Origin: Umezawaea tangerina
Lineage (GTDB): Bacteria; Actinomycetota; Actinomycetes; Mycobacteriales; Pseudonocardiaceae
NCBI RefSeq assembly: GCF_003002815.1
Contig: NZ_PVTF01000002.1
Location: 310,001 to 374,000 of the forward strand
Reading direction: 5' to 3'
Length of the DNA: 64,000 bases
Positions 9,059 to 17,359 of this stretch are shown piece after piece. The position numbers and the translations under genes are program-made. The notes below the pieces were generated by a model that was not told where the DNA came from, ran no database searches, and saw only the letters and a list, made by a program, of their open reading frames with translations. Position 1 is the stretch's first letter. Every line of letters starts with the position of its first letter.

Positions 9059-9347
9059 TGAGCGATCCGAGCGCTCGGGAACTCGGCGCGGCGGACCAGC
9101 GCTGACGGCAACGGTCCGGCACACAGGGGTCATGTGCCGGGCCGCTGCCGGCAGCTGCTGCGCACGTCCGCCGGACCAGGCAGGCACGACTGGACGTCGC
9201 TGGTGGCCAAGCGGGGTGCTGGAGGTAACGGGGAAAGCGCTTCCGGTGGGCACCTGATGCGGTCCGACGAGGCCGTTGTCCTCGCGCGGCTGCTGGACGT
9301 CCACCTCGCCCACCACGGCCTGGGCGTGACCCGGAGCGGCCGCCGGC

Positions 9348-12155
9348 TCAGGTGACGTCCCGACCGGCGGCGGCCTTGTCCAGGTCGTCAAGTTGTTGCC
9401 GCACTTGGTCGGCGTCGGTGTCGCGGCCCTGTTCGCGGTACAGCTCAAGGGCTTCGGTCCACACCGCTCGGGCCTGCTCGTGGTTGCCGAGGGCGGCGTG
9501 GGGGTGGCCCAGGTGGCTGAGGGTGTCGGCGGCCTCGGTGGTGTTGTCGAGGGTGCGGAACAGGGTGAGGGCCTGCTGGTAGTGGGCGATGGCGTCGTGG
9601 TGGCGGCCGGTGTGGTGGTCGATGAAGCCCAGGCTGTCCAGGGTGTGCGCCTCGCCGCCGGGGTCGTCGTGGTGGCGGTGCAGGGCGAGGGCGGCCCGGC
9701 AGTGGTCGCGGGCGGTGTCGTGGTCGCCCATGCGGGCGGCGGTCCAGCCCATGGTGTTGAGGGCGATGGCCTCCCCCACCGGCTGGCCGCAGGAGCGGAA
9801 GAGGTCCAGGGCGTGGTGGGCGTGGTCGAGGGCTTGGCGGTCGTCCCGCCGCCGCTCCCAGACCTGGGCGAGGGCGAGGTGGGTGAAGGCCTGCTGGGCG
9901 GGGTTCTCCTGGTGTGCGGCCAGGTCCAGGGCGTGGTGGAGGTGGGTGACGGCCTGCTCTTGCTGTCCCAGTTCGGAGTGGGCGCGGCCGAGGAGCCGGA
10001 GGATGTGGGGGTGGGTGGTGGAGTCGGGCAGGTGGGCGGCGGCGTCGGCGGCCGCCTGCCACACCTCCAGGTCGTCGTGGTGGAGCCCGCGCAACTGGTG
10101 GAACGTGTTCAGGGACCAGGCGAGGTGCCACACGGTCTGGTGGCGGGCGTGGGTGGCGGCGGTGTGCTGGGCGGCCAGCAGGTGCGGGTGGTGGGAGCCC
10201 AGCCACGCCAGCGCCGCCGGGTAGTCGGGCAACGGGTGGGGGTGGGTGCCGGTGGCCGGTGGGTCGAGCCGGATCGGGGCGCGGTGGGGGTTCAGGTGGC
10301 GGTCGGCGGTGTGGGCGGTGTGCAGGTAGAAGTCCACCACCCGCTCCAGCGCCGCGCGCCGCACGGGCTCGGGCAGGTCCTGGACGAGAGTGGCGGCGTA
10401 GGCGCGGACGAGGTCGTGCATCGCGTGACGACCGTGCGGGCGCCGGTCGAGCAAGGAGCGGTCCTCCAAGGCGTGCAGGGCTTTGCGGGTCCGCACCGCG
10501 GACAAGCCGGTGAGGGACGTGGCGGCGGGCAGGTCGATGTCCGGTCCGGGGGCGACGGCCAGCAGCGCGAACGCCTCCCGCAGCTCGGTGGTCAAGCCGT
10601 GCAGGGACCACGACAGCACCGCGGGCAGGCTGGCGGCGGGGTCGTCGTTGTCGAGCACGTCCAGCCCCAGGTCGCGCAGTTCGGCGGCGAACTCGGCCAG
10701 CGGGCCCTGTGGTCGGAAGGAGGCGTGGCGGGCCGTGATCGCCAACGCCAGCGGGTAGCGGCCGCACAGCTCGACCAGCTCGTCGACGGCCTCGGGCTCG
10801 GCGTCGATCCGGGCCGCGCCCAGCCGCCTGGTCAGCAGTTGGCGGGCCTCGGCGTCGGTGAGGACGTCCAGTTGCACGTGGGCGGCGCCGTGGCGGTCCA
10901 CCAACGACGCCAGCCTGGTGCGGCCGGTGACCAGCACCGTGCAGGTCGGGGTGCCCGGCAGCAGCGGGACCACCTGGTCGACGGTGGCGGCGTTGTCCAG
11001 CACCACGAGCATCCGCTTGTCCGCGACCAGGCTGCGGTACAGCGCGGCCTGCGCGTCGAGGTCCGTGGGCAGGCCGCCGGGGTCGACGCCGAGCGCGTCG
11101 AGGAAGCCGCGCACCGCGGCGCCGGGGTCGAGGGGTTCGCCGTCGGGGCTGAAGCCGCGCAGGTCGACGAACAGCTGCCCGTCGGGGAACCGGTCCACGT
11201 TGCGGTGCGCCCAGTGCAGCGCCAGCCAGGTCTTGCCGATCCCGCCCGCGCCCGCCAGCGCGGAGATCACGACCGTGGACGGGGTGTCCGACGCGTCCAG
11301 CGCGGAGTCGAGCCGGTCCAGCTCGTCACGGCGGCCGACGAACAGCGCGGGCGGAGCGGGCAACTGGCGGGGCGCCACGGTGCGGACGGTCCGTCGGGGA
11401 GGTGCCGCGGGGGTGAGCGTCGGGTCGGCGGTGAGGATGCGCTGGTGCAGTCGCTGGAGCGCGGGTCCCGGATCGACGCCCAGCTCCTCGGCCAGCAGCC
11501 GCCGGGTGTGCTGGTAGTGCTCCAGCGCGTTGGCCTGCCTGCCGGTCCGGTACAGCGCCAGCATCACCTGCCCGGCGGTGCGTTCGTCCAACGGTTGCTC
11601 GGCGGCCCGCGTGGTCAGCTCGGGCAGCAGGTCGCCGTGCCGGCCGCACTCCAGCGCCCAGTCGGCGCGGTCGACCCTGGCGGCGGTCAGTTCCAGGTGC
11701 AGCTGCTCCCGCACGGTGCGCGCCCACGGGGTGTCCAGCTCGGCCAGCGGCTCACCCCGCCACAACGCCAGCGCCTCGTCCGCCAGCTCCAGCGCGCGCC
11801 GCGGGTCGTCACTTGCGCGGGCACTGCCGAGCAGGCTGCGAAAGCGGTGCAGGTCCACGGCGTCGAGGTCCGTGGTCAACCGGTAACCGTTGCCCTGCCA
11901 CGTGATCGTGATGCCGGTCGAGTCCAGGGCCCGACGCAGGTTGGACACGTAGGTCCGCACCACCGACCGCGACCGCCCCGGCGACCGCCCGCCCCAGATC
12001 CGGTCGATCAACAGGTCCAGCCCCACCACCCGGTCGACCTCGGTCGACAGCACCGCCAGCACCGACCTCTGCCGGGCGTGCCCGACCGGCACCGGCACGT
12101 CGCCCACGCGGACTTCCAGGTTTCCCAGCACCCCGACCACGACTTCCCTCGTCAC
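9348..12155 (-). CDS. AfsR/SARP-type regulator with NB-ARC and TPR domains (copy 2)
   Basis: About 935 residues from GTG 12155 (MTREVVVGVLGNLEV); an upstream in-frame ATG would add 54 residues without SARP similarity, while this start aligns with the N-terminus of copy 1. DNA-binding domain 1-95, BTAD about 95-245, NB-ARC with Walker A AGAGGIGKTWLA and LVVLDNAATVDQVVP, then TPR repeats through the C-terminus. The TPR region closely repeats that of the protein at 5656-8499. Divergent from the sigma-factor fusion gene with about 186 bp between the starts. Confidence 0.92.
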   Translation of the reverse strand: MTREVVVGVLGNLEVRVGDVPVPVGHARQRSVLAVLSTEVDRVVGLDLLIDRIWGGRSPGRSRSVVRTYVSNLRRALDSTGITITWQGNGYRLTTDLDAVDLHRFRSLLGSARASDDPRRALELADEALALWRGEPLAELDTPWARTVREQLHLELTAARVDRADWALECGRHGDLLPELTTRAAEQPLDERTAGQVMLALYRTGRQANALEHYQHTRRLLAEELGVDPGPALQRLHQRILTADPTLTPAAPPRRTVRTVAPRQLPAPPALFVGRRDELDRLDSALDASDTPSTVVISALAGAGGIGKTWLALHWAHRNVDRFPDGQLFVDLRGFSPDGEPLDPGAAVRGFLDALGVDPGGLPTDLDAQAALYRSLVADKRMLVVLDNAATVDQVVPLLPGTPTCTVLVTGRTRLASLVDRHGAAHVQLDVLTDAEARQLLTRRLGAARIDAEPEAVDELVELCGRYPLALAITARHASFRPQGPLAEFAAELRDLGLDVLDNDDPAASLPAVLSWSLHGLTTELREAFALLAVAPGPDIDLPAATSLTGLSAVRTRKALHALEDRSLLDRRPHGRHAMHDLVRAYAATLVQDLPEPVRRAALERVVDFYLHTAHTADRHLNPHRAPIRLDPPATGTHPHPLPDYPAALAWLGSHHPHLLAAQHTAATHARHQTVWHLAWSLNTFHQLRGLHHDDLEVWQAAADAAAHLPDSTTHPHILRLLGRAHSELGQQEQAVTHLHHALDLAAHQENPAQQAFTHLALAQVWERRRDDRQALDHAHHALDLFRSCGQPVGEAIALNTMGWTAARMGDHDTARDHCRAALALHRHHDDPGGEAHTLDSLGFIDHHTGRHHDAIAHYQQALTLFRTLDNTTEAADTLSHLGHPHAALGNHEQARAVWTEALELYREQGRDTDADQVRQQLDDLDKAAAGRDVT

Positions 12156-12341
12156 GGGTCCTGTGTACCGAACGCGATCAGACTGTTCAACGCCGGTCGA
12201 ACAGGTGGTGCACCGCGCGTCGACACCCGCGGGACGACCTCGCCGCCCGACGAGGCCGTCCGGTACGAGGTGGGCGCCGGAAGCACGAGCGGCGGACTGG
12301 ATAAGGTCGCGACCCACACGACATCCGGAAGGGGGCGACCG

Positions 12342-13925
12342 GTGATCGGGCGTCTGGGTGAAGGTGACTTACGGCGGTTGCGGACCGGCGACGCGACGGC
12401 GGCGCGGGCCGAGCTCGACCGCGCTCTGGTCGGCGCGCCTGGCGCCGGGACCACCGACCACCCGCCGTCGGACGCGGACCTGGTCGCCGCGGTGCGGGGC
12501 GGGACGACCGGCGCGTACGGGGAGCTGTACGCGCGGCACGTCGCCGCGGCCCGCAACCTGGCCCGTCAGCTGGCCAGGTCCCCGATGGAGGCGGACGACC
12601 TGGTGTCGGAGGCCTTCGCCAAGGTCCTCTCGGTGCTGCGGACGGGCGGTGGCCCCGATTCGGCGTTCCGCGCGTACCTGTTGACCGCGTTGCGCCACAC
12701 CGCTTACGACAGGACGCGGCGGGAGCGCAGGCTCGACCTGGTCGAGGACGTGGAGGCGCTGCCGAGCGTCGCGGCGAGCACGAGCCTGCCGTTCCACGAC
12801 ACGGCGGTGGCGCGGCTCGACCAGTCGTTGGCCGCGCGGGCGTTCGCGAGCCTCCCGGAGAACTGGCAGACGGTGTTGTGGCACACCGAGATCGAGGGTC
12901 AGACGCCCGCGCAGGTCGCCCCGCTGCTGGGGCTGACCGCGAACGGCGTGTCGGCGTTGGCCTACCGGGCCCGTGAAGGGCTGCGGAAGGCGTACCTGCA
13001 AGCGCACGTGGAACGGAACCCGTCGGAGCGCTGCACCGCCACGGCCGCCAAGCTGGGTGCCTGGACGCGTGGCGGGCTGCCCAAGCGCGACACGGCTCAG
13101 GTCGAGGCGCACCTGGACGGGTGCGCCGCCTGTCGGGCGCTGACCGCCGAGCTGGCCGACGTCAACGGGGCGTTGCGCGGTGTCGTCGCACCTCTGGTCC
13201 TCGGTGTCGGCACGGCCGGTTACCTGGCCGCGGGCTCGGGCAAGGCGGGTGCGGTGGTGTCGCTCGGTGTCTCGACGCCCCAATGGCTTGGCGCGGCGGC
13301 GTCGGCGGCACTGCTCGCGGTCGCCATCGGAGCGGGAGTGGACGTCCCGGACGCACCCGCGACCGTCGCCCAGCCACCGGTGTCGACCACCACCACCGTC
13401 CAGACCACTTCACCGACCGGGCAGACCACTTCGTCCGCTCCCGCCGCGACGACCACCACGCAGCCCACCACGTCCACGACCGAACCGACTTCCGCGGCAC
13501 CCTCGGGCACGGCCGCCGCCACCCCCGTGCTCACCTCGACCGGGCCCGACGGGTTCACGATGTCCACCGGCGGTCCGCCCACCGACTTCCCGTTGACCAT
13601 CCGCAACACCGGCACGGCGCCCGCGCCGCCGCCGACGATGACGATGTCGCTGCCCGACGACATCCACGTCGTGGGACCGGGCAACAACCTGCGGCGCGGG
13701 AGCCTGGTCGGGCTCGACGGGGCGACCCGCACCGTCGGCTGCCCCGCGGGCAAGGGCACGGTGGTCTGCACGGCACCGCAGGAGCTCGCGCCGGGCGACT
13801 CCGTGACGTTCGTCTTCCGCCTGCTCGCGGGCCCCAAGGCGGGGAACGGGACGATCACCGCCACCACGGACTCGGTGAACCCGCTGCTCATCGAGGTGCC
13901 GGTCACCGTCAAGCCGAAGAAGTAG
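12342..13925 (+). CDS. Sigma-70 family (ECF-like) factor fused to zinc-finger anti-sigma, membrane and extracellular domains
   Basis: 527 residues from GTG 12342 (GGAAGGGGG upstream). Region 2 lies at about 43-120 (LYARHVAAARNLARQL, MEADDLVSEAFAKVL) and region 4 at about 160-215 (LPENWQTVLWHTEIEGQ, APLLGLTANGVSALAYRAR). Residues 257-264 read HLDGCAAC, the H-x3-C-x2-C zinc motif of ZAS anti-sigma domains. One or two membrane segments follow at about 275-325, then a Thr/Ser/Pro-rich stalk (335-405) and a DUF11-like beta domain with one Cys pair (GCPAGKGTVVC). In ordinary systems the sigma and anti-sigma factors are separate; here one chain holds both plus an outside sensor-like domain. Function in envelope sensing is inferred. 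Confidence 0.85.
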   Translation: MIGRLGEGDLRRLRTGDATAARAELDRALVGAPGAGTTDHPPSDADLVAAVRGGTTGAYGELYARHVAAARNLARQLARSPMEADDLVSEAFAKVLSVLRTGGGPDSAFRAYLLTALRHTAYDRTRRERRLDLVEDVEALPSVAASTSLPFHDTAVARLDQSLAARAFASLPENWQTVLWHTEIEGQTPAQVAPLLGLTANGVSALAYRAREGLRKAYLQAHVERNPSERCTATAAKLGAWTRGGLPKRDTAQVEAHLDGCAACRALTAELADVNGALRGVVAPLVLGVGTAGYLAAGSGKAGAVVSLGVSTPQWLGAAASAALLAVAIGAGVDVPDAPATVAQPPVSTTTTVQTTSPTGQTTSSAPAATTTTQPTTSTTEPTSAAPSGTAAATPVLTSTGPDGFTMSTGGPPTDFPLTIRNTGTAPAPPPTMTMSLPDDIHVVGPGNNLRRGSLVGLDGATRTVGCPAGKGTVVCTAPQELAPGDSVTFVFRLLAGPKAGNGTITATTDSVNPLLIEVPVTVKPKK

Positions 13926-13958
13926 GACCGAACGGTCCACAGTGGACCGTGGCTGGGA

Positions 13959-14405
13959 TCACCAGTGCCAGGCGTCGCCGCCGACGTTGACGATGGTGCG
14001 CTGCAGCACGGTGATGGTGGTCTCGTAGTCCTCGACGCTGATGCCCTGCATCCGTTCGTCCTGCAGCACCTTCTGCACTTCCACGGCGGCCTCGAACCGT
14101 TCGGTCCCCACGGCCGACAGCCGCAGCCGGCCGCCCTCGGCGTGGATCCACCCCTTGGCGATGGCCGTCTCGATCGTCGACTCGATGACGGCCGGGGTGT
14201 CGTTCGGGCCGACGGTGTCGACGACGGTGGTGCGGTCGACGCCGTCGGGACCGCGCGACAGCTGGTGGAGCACCCACCACTCGGACTGGGTGACGTCGAT
14301 CTCCTGGAGTGCGGCGCGGATGCGGGTGCGGATGGCCTCACCCGCGCGGATCGACCAGAACCCGATCGGCTGACTGGCAGGAGGTTGCATCGGTGGGCGT
14401 GTCAT
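13959..14405 (-). CDS. MarR-like winged-helix regulator
   Basis: 148 residues. The pattern of helices (GFWSIRAGEAIRTRIRAALQ, then TQSEWWVLHQLSRG) and the wing around GWIHAEGGRLRLSAVG fit MarR-type regulators. ATG at 14405 lies 7 nt after TAGCGT on the minus strand, so the message may be leaderless. Directly upstream is a 24-bp near-perfect palindrome (14419-14442), which suggests autoregulation. It follows the deacetylase gene on the same strand after 46 nt. Ligand unknown. Confidence 0.82.
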   Translation of the reverse strand: MTRPPMQPPASQPIGFWSIRAGEAIRTRIRAALQEIDVTQSEWWVLHQLSRGPDGVDRTTVVDTVGPNDTPAVIESTIETAIAKGWIHAEGGRLRLSAVGTERFEAAVEVQKVLQDERMQGISVEDYETTITVLQRTIVNVGGDAWHW

Positions 14406-14418
14406 GCGGGCGACGCTA

Positions 14419-14442
14419 TGACCTCGACCTAGATCGAGGTCA
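14419..14442. promoter_or_regulatory. 24-bp near-perfect palindrome, probable operator of the MarR-like gene
   Basis: Arms TGACCTCGA and TCGAGGTCA are exact reverse complements around CCTAGA; only one base pair in the whole 24 bp is mismatched. It lies 14 bp upstream of the regulator start and just upstream of the likely -10 hexamer TAGCGT, where a bound dimer would block RNA polymerase. Confidence 0.75.
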
Positions 14443-14451
14443 AGGCGCCGG

Positions 14452-15279
14452 TCAGTGCTGGGGCGGCGTGCTGGACAGGAAGTCGTCGAGGACGACCGGG
14501 GTGAGGCCGTCCTGGCGGGCGCGGTTGAGGAACGCCAGGTAGTCGGCGGGGAAGGTCTCGCGGAAGTGCATGAGCACGATGTCGCCCGCGTTGAGCTTGG
14601 CTCCGGCCTGGAACTGCACGACGCCGTCGTTGACGGTGGCGGTCCACAGGACCACGGCGCTCATGCCGCAGTCGGCGGCGGCCTTGCGGGTGTTGAGGTC
14701 GAAGTTCCCGAACGGCGGGCGGAACAGGGTCGGGCGGGTGCCGAACTCGTGGCCGAGGAAGTCGGCGTTGCCGCAGATCTCCTGCTTCTGCGCGGCGTAC
14801 GGCTTGCCGGAGAGGTTGGGGTGGGTGGCGGTGTGCGCCTGCACGGAGGCGTTGACCTGGGTCTGGAAGGGCTTGAAGTAGTCGTTGTGGCCCTCGGCGT
14901 AGCGGGTGTTGAGGAACAGGGTGGGGCGGACGCCGGACAGGCGGATGAGCTCGAGGGCCTGCGGGTGGCGCACAGCGCCGTCGTCCATGGTGATGAACAC
15001 GTACGGCTTGTCGGTCTCGACGTGGCGGACCACGGGGGCGAGCCCGTCGGTGGTCGGGGGGACGGTCGCCTGGGGCGTGCCGAACGGGTAGGGCTGGGCG
15101 AACACCGGGACCACCACGCCACCGGGGCCGGGAAGGGCCGTCGGCTGGGTCGTGGTGGTCGTCGGCGAGCCCGCCTGCGGCTGGTCGGCGGGCCGCGCCG
15201 TCGGGTGGGAGGGGGCACGGGTGCAGGCCACGAGCACCACGGACAGCACCACCGCGATCAACGGCATGATCTTGCTCAC
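14452..15279 (-). CDS. Polysaccharide deacetylase (NodB domain) lipoprotein
   Basis: About 275 residues from GTG 15279. The N-terminus MSKIMPLIAVVLSVVLVAC ends in a lipobox, so the mature protein is probably lipid-anchored outside the membrane. After a Pro/Thr-rich linker the NodB fold shows VFITMDDGA (catalytic Asp pair), HTATHP (metal His pair), FRPPFGNFD and IVLMHFRET. Carbohydrate esterase family 4 enzymes remove N- or O-acetyl groups from peptidoglycan, chitin or xylan; the substrate is not defined here. Same strand as, and just upstream of, the MarR-like gene. Confidence 0.88.
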   Translation of the reverse strand: MSKIMPLIAVVLSVVLVACTRAPSHPTARPADQPQAGSPTTTTTQPTALPGPGGVVVPVFAQPYPFGTPQATVPPTTDGLAPVVRHVETDKPYVFITMDDGAVRHPQALELIRLSGVRPTLFLNTRYAEGHNDYFKPFQTQVNASVQAHTATHPNLSGKPYAAQKQEICGNADFLGHEFGTRPTLFRPPFGNFDLNTRKAAADCGMSAVVLWTATVNDGVVQFQAGAKLNAGDIVLMHFRETFPADYLAFLNRARQDGLTPVVLDDFLSSTPPQH

Positions 15280-15431
15280 TGGGAAACCTTCTGACGATCC
15301 TGCCCGGTAGGGCTCCTGTTGCCGGTGAAGACGCCCGGCGCACCTGTCCGGTTGCACCGGACCTCACCCGTGTGGCAGGTATTGGCCAGTGCGGCGGAAA
15401 AGGTCCGCGGTGGCCGACGACCTGCTCCGGG

Positions 15432-16553
15432 TCATGAGCCCGCGGTCATCATGGCGACCATGCCGCGGGGAGCGTCGTCGCCGAGCATGATCGCATAGAC
15501 GTCCTCGTCCGCCGCCTCGGCGGCCGCGCGGGCGAGCATGGCCTGCTCGTACCCGCCGAGCGCGGTCTCCACGTCGTCGGGGTGGGCGGCGACGGCCTGC
15601 CCGAGCTCGGCGCCGTCGAGCATGGCCAGGTTGGCGCCCTCGCCGTTGGGCGGCATGAGGTGGGCGGCGTCGCCGAGCAGGGTCACGCCCGGCACGCGGT
15701 CCCAGCGGTGGCCGGCGGGGAGCGTGTGGAGGCGGCGCAGGACCGGCGGCGTGTCGCTCGCGGTGACCAGCGCGGTGAGCTCGGGCGCCCAGCCGTCGAA
15801 CTCCGCGGCGACCCGCGCGGTCACGGTCGCGGCGTCGGCGGGGTCGACGTCGGCGAGCCAGTCCGGTGGTGCCAGCAGTTGCGCGTAGCTGTGCAGGGTC
15901 CCGCCGGTCTCCCGGTGGGCCAGCAGTCCCCTGCCCGGCGCGAGCGCGAAGAGCGACCCGGCGCCGACCGCCTTGGCGGTCGCGGGGTGACGGGTGTCGG
16001 CGTCGAGCAGGAAGGTCTCGACGGCCGTGACGCCGATGTAGTCGGGGGTGGCGACGGAGAGCAGCGGGCGGACCCGCGACCACGCGCCGTCCGCGCCGAC
16101 GAGCAGGCTCGTGGCGGCCGTGGTGCCGTCGGCGAAGCGCACCTCGTGACGGCCCTCGCCGAGGGTCCGCGCGCCGATGGCCTTGCGCCCCCAGCGGACG
16201 GTGCCCGGCGGGAGCGAGTCGAGCAGCAGCTGCCGCAGCTCGCCGCGCTGCACCTCGGGGCGCACGCCCGTGCCGTCGTCGGGGCGGTCGAGCAGGACGG
16301 TCCCCTCCCGGTCGAGGACCCGGTAGGACTCCCGGCCCTCCAGGACGAGCCCGCGGAACCCGTCGAGCAGGCCCGCGGCCTCCAGCGCCCGTTGGCCGTT
16401 CCACGGGTGGATGTCGAGCAGTCCGCCCTGGCGGCGCGTGCTCGGCGCGGGGTCCGCCTCGTGGACCTCGACCGGGATGCCGTGCAGGTGCAGGACGCGG
16501 GCCAGCACGAGGCCGCCGAGGCCTGCTCCGATGATCGTGACCGGTGTCGTCAT
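15432..16553 (-). CDS. FAD-dependent monooxygenase, TetX-like
   Basis: 373 residues from ATG 16553. FAD motifs: VTIIGAGLGGLVLARVL near the start, LLVGADGAWSRVRP in the middle, and GDAAHLMPPNGEGANLAML near 290. The sequence GGLLDIHPWNGQRAL resembles the corresponding segment of TetX-type tetracycline hydroxylases and related class A flavin monooxygenases. Divergent from a TetR gene across two near-identical palindromes, so expression is probably induced by a small aromatic or antibiotic-like compound. Activity on tetracyclines is possible but not shown by the sequence. Confidence 0.87.
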   Translation of the reverse strand: MTTPVTIIGAGLGGLVLARVLHLHGIPVEVHEADPAPSTRRQGGLLDIHPWNGQRALEAAGLLDGFRGLVLEGRESYRVLDREGTVLLDRPDDGTGVRPEVQRGELRQLLLDSLPPGTVRWGRKAIGARTLGEGRHEVRFADGTTAATSLLVGADGAWSRVRPLLSVATPDYIGVTAVETFLLDADTRHPATAKAVGAGSLFALAPGRGLLAHRETGGTLHSYAQLLAPPDWLADVDPADAATVTARVAAEFDGWAPELTALVTASDTPPVLRRLHTLPAGHRWDRVPGVTLLGDAAHLMPPNGEGANLAMLDGAELGQAVAAHPDDVETALGGYEQAMLARAAAEAADEDVYAIMLGDDAPRGMVAMMTAGS

Positions 16554-16574
16554 GGTGGTCCTCCGGGACGTTGT

Positions 16575-16622
16575 TGGATCGTCGCTCCAACACGCTAGCA
16601 CCCTTTTTGGATCGCCGATCCA
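16575..16622. promoter_or_regulatory. Two TetR-type operators between the monooxygenase and tetR genes
   Basis: TGGATCGCCGATCCA at 16608-16622 is a perfect 15-bp palindrome with an odd centre. TGGATCGTCGCTCCA at 16575-16589 is the same site with one mismatched pair. Their centres are 33 bp apart, about three helical turns, so two repressor dimers could sit on one face of the DNA. They occupy most of the 88-bp divergent promoter region. Confidence 0.8.
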
Positions 16623-16641
16623 CACGTGTCATGATGGCGCC

Positions 16642-17316
16642 ATGGCGAAGAAGACCCAGCGGACCCCGCGACGCTCGGACGGGCTGTCCAAGGAGCTGAT
16701 CGTCAAGGCCGCGGCCGACCTCCTCGACGAGCGCGGCGAGTCCGCGCTGACCCTGCGCGCCCTCACCACCCGGCTGAGCACCGGGTACGGGGCGATCTAC
16801 CACCACGTCGAGAACAAGGGCGACCTGCTCGCGGCGGCCACCGACGACGTCGTCTCGCGGGTGATGACCGGCGTGGTCGTCGACGCCGACCCGCGGGAGG
16901 CCCTGCGCGCCGTGGCGTCGGGGCTGTTCGACGCGATCGACGCGCACCCGTGGGTCGGCGCCCAGCTCTCGCGCGAGCCGTCGATGCCCGCGCTGCTGGA
17001 GGTCTACGAGAGCGTCGGCGGGCTGTTGGACGCGCTCGGGGTCCCCGAGCGGTCGCTCTTCGACGCGGCGGGCGCGCTGGTGAACTACGTCCTCGGCGTC
17101 GCCGGGCAGAACGCCGCGAACGCCGCGGCCCGCGACGGCGGCGAGGCGGCCCGGTCGGCGTTCCTCGGCGACGTCGCCGCGCGGTGGTCGCGACTCGACC
17201 CGGACCGGTACCCGTTCGTGCACAAGGCGGCGGCGCACCTGCGCGAGCACGACGACCGCGAGCAGTTCCTGGCGGGCGTCGACATCTTCCTGGCCGGCAT
17301 CGCCACCCTCCGCTAG
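16642..17316 (+). CDS. TetR-family repressor
   Basis: 224 residues from ATG 16642. Helix-turn-helix at about 18-65 (SKELIVKAAADLLDE, LRALTTRLSTGYGAIYHHV), followed by a helical ligand-binding domain. Divergent from the TetX-like monooxygenase with two matching palindromes between them, the classical arrangement for a repressor that controls itself and a detoxification gene. The C-terminal domain does not reveal the ligand. Confidence 0.9.
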   Translation: MAKKTQRTPRRSDGLSKELIVKAAADLLDERGESALTLRALTTRLSTGYGAIYHHVENKGDLLAAATDDVVSRVMTGVVVDADPREALRAVASGLFDAIDAHPWVGAQLSREPSMPALLEVYESVGGLLDALGVPERSLFDAAGALVNYVLGVAGQNAANAAARDGGEAARSAFLGDVAARWSRLDPDRYPFVHKAAAHLREHDDREQFLAGVDIFLAGIATLR

Positions 17317-17359
17317 CGAGGCGACCGCGCCCGCCGGGGATCGTGGTCACCGCACCGGG

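Noticed and set aside
9059-9347. Possible small gene at 9134-9355 (73 codons).
   Set aside because: No Shine-Dalgarno, Arg/Gly-rich without hydrophobic pattern, and it overlaps the 3' end of the SARP gene. I see nothing else in this gap.
9393-12341. A very long plus-strand open frame (over 980 codons) opposite the second SARP gene, continuous with the sigma-factor fusion.
   Set aside because: It is the antisense of a clear SARP gene, has Val/Gly/Gln-rich composition without motifs, and the real gene begins at GTG 12342 with a good Shine-Dalgarno.
15432-16553. Naming the monooxygenase a tetracycline resistance gene.
   Set aside because: The family resemblance to TetX is only general; many flavin monooxygenases of secondary metabolism share these motifs.
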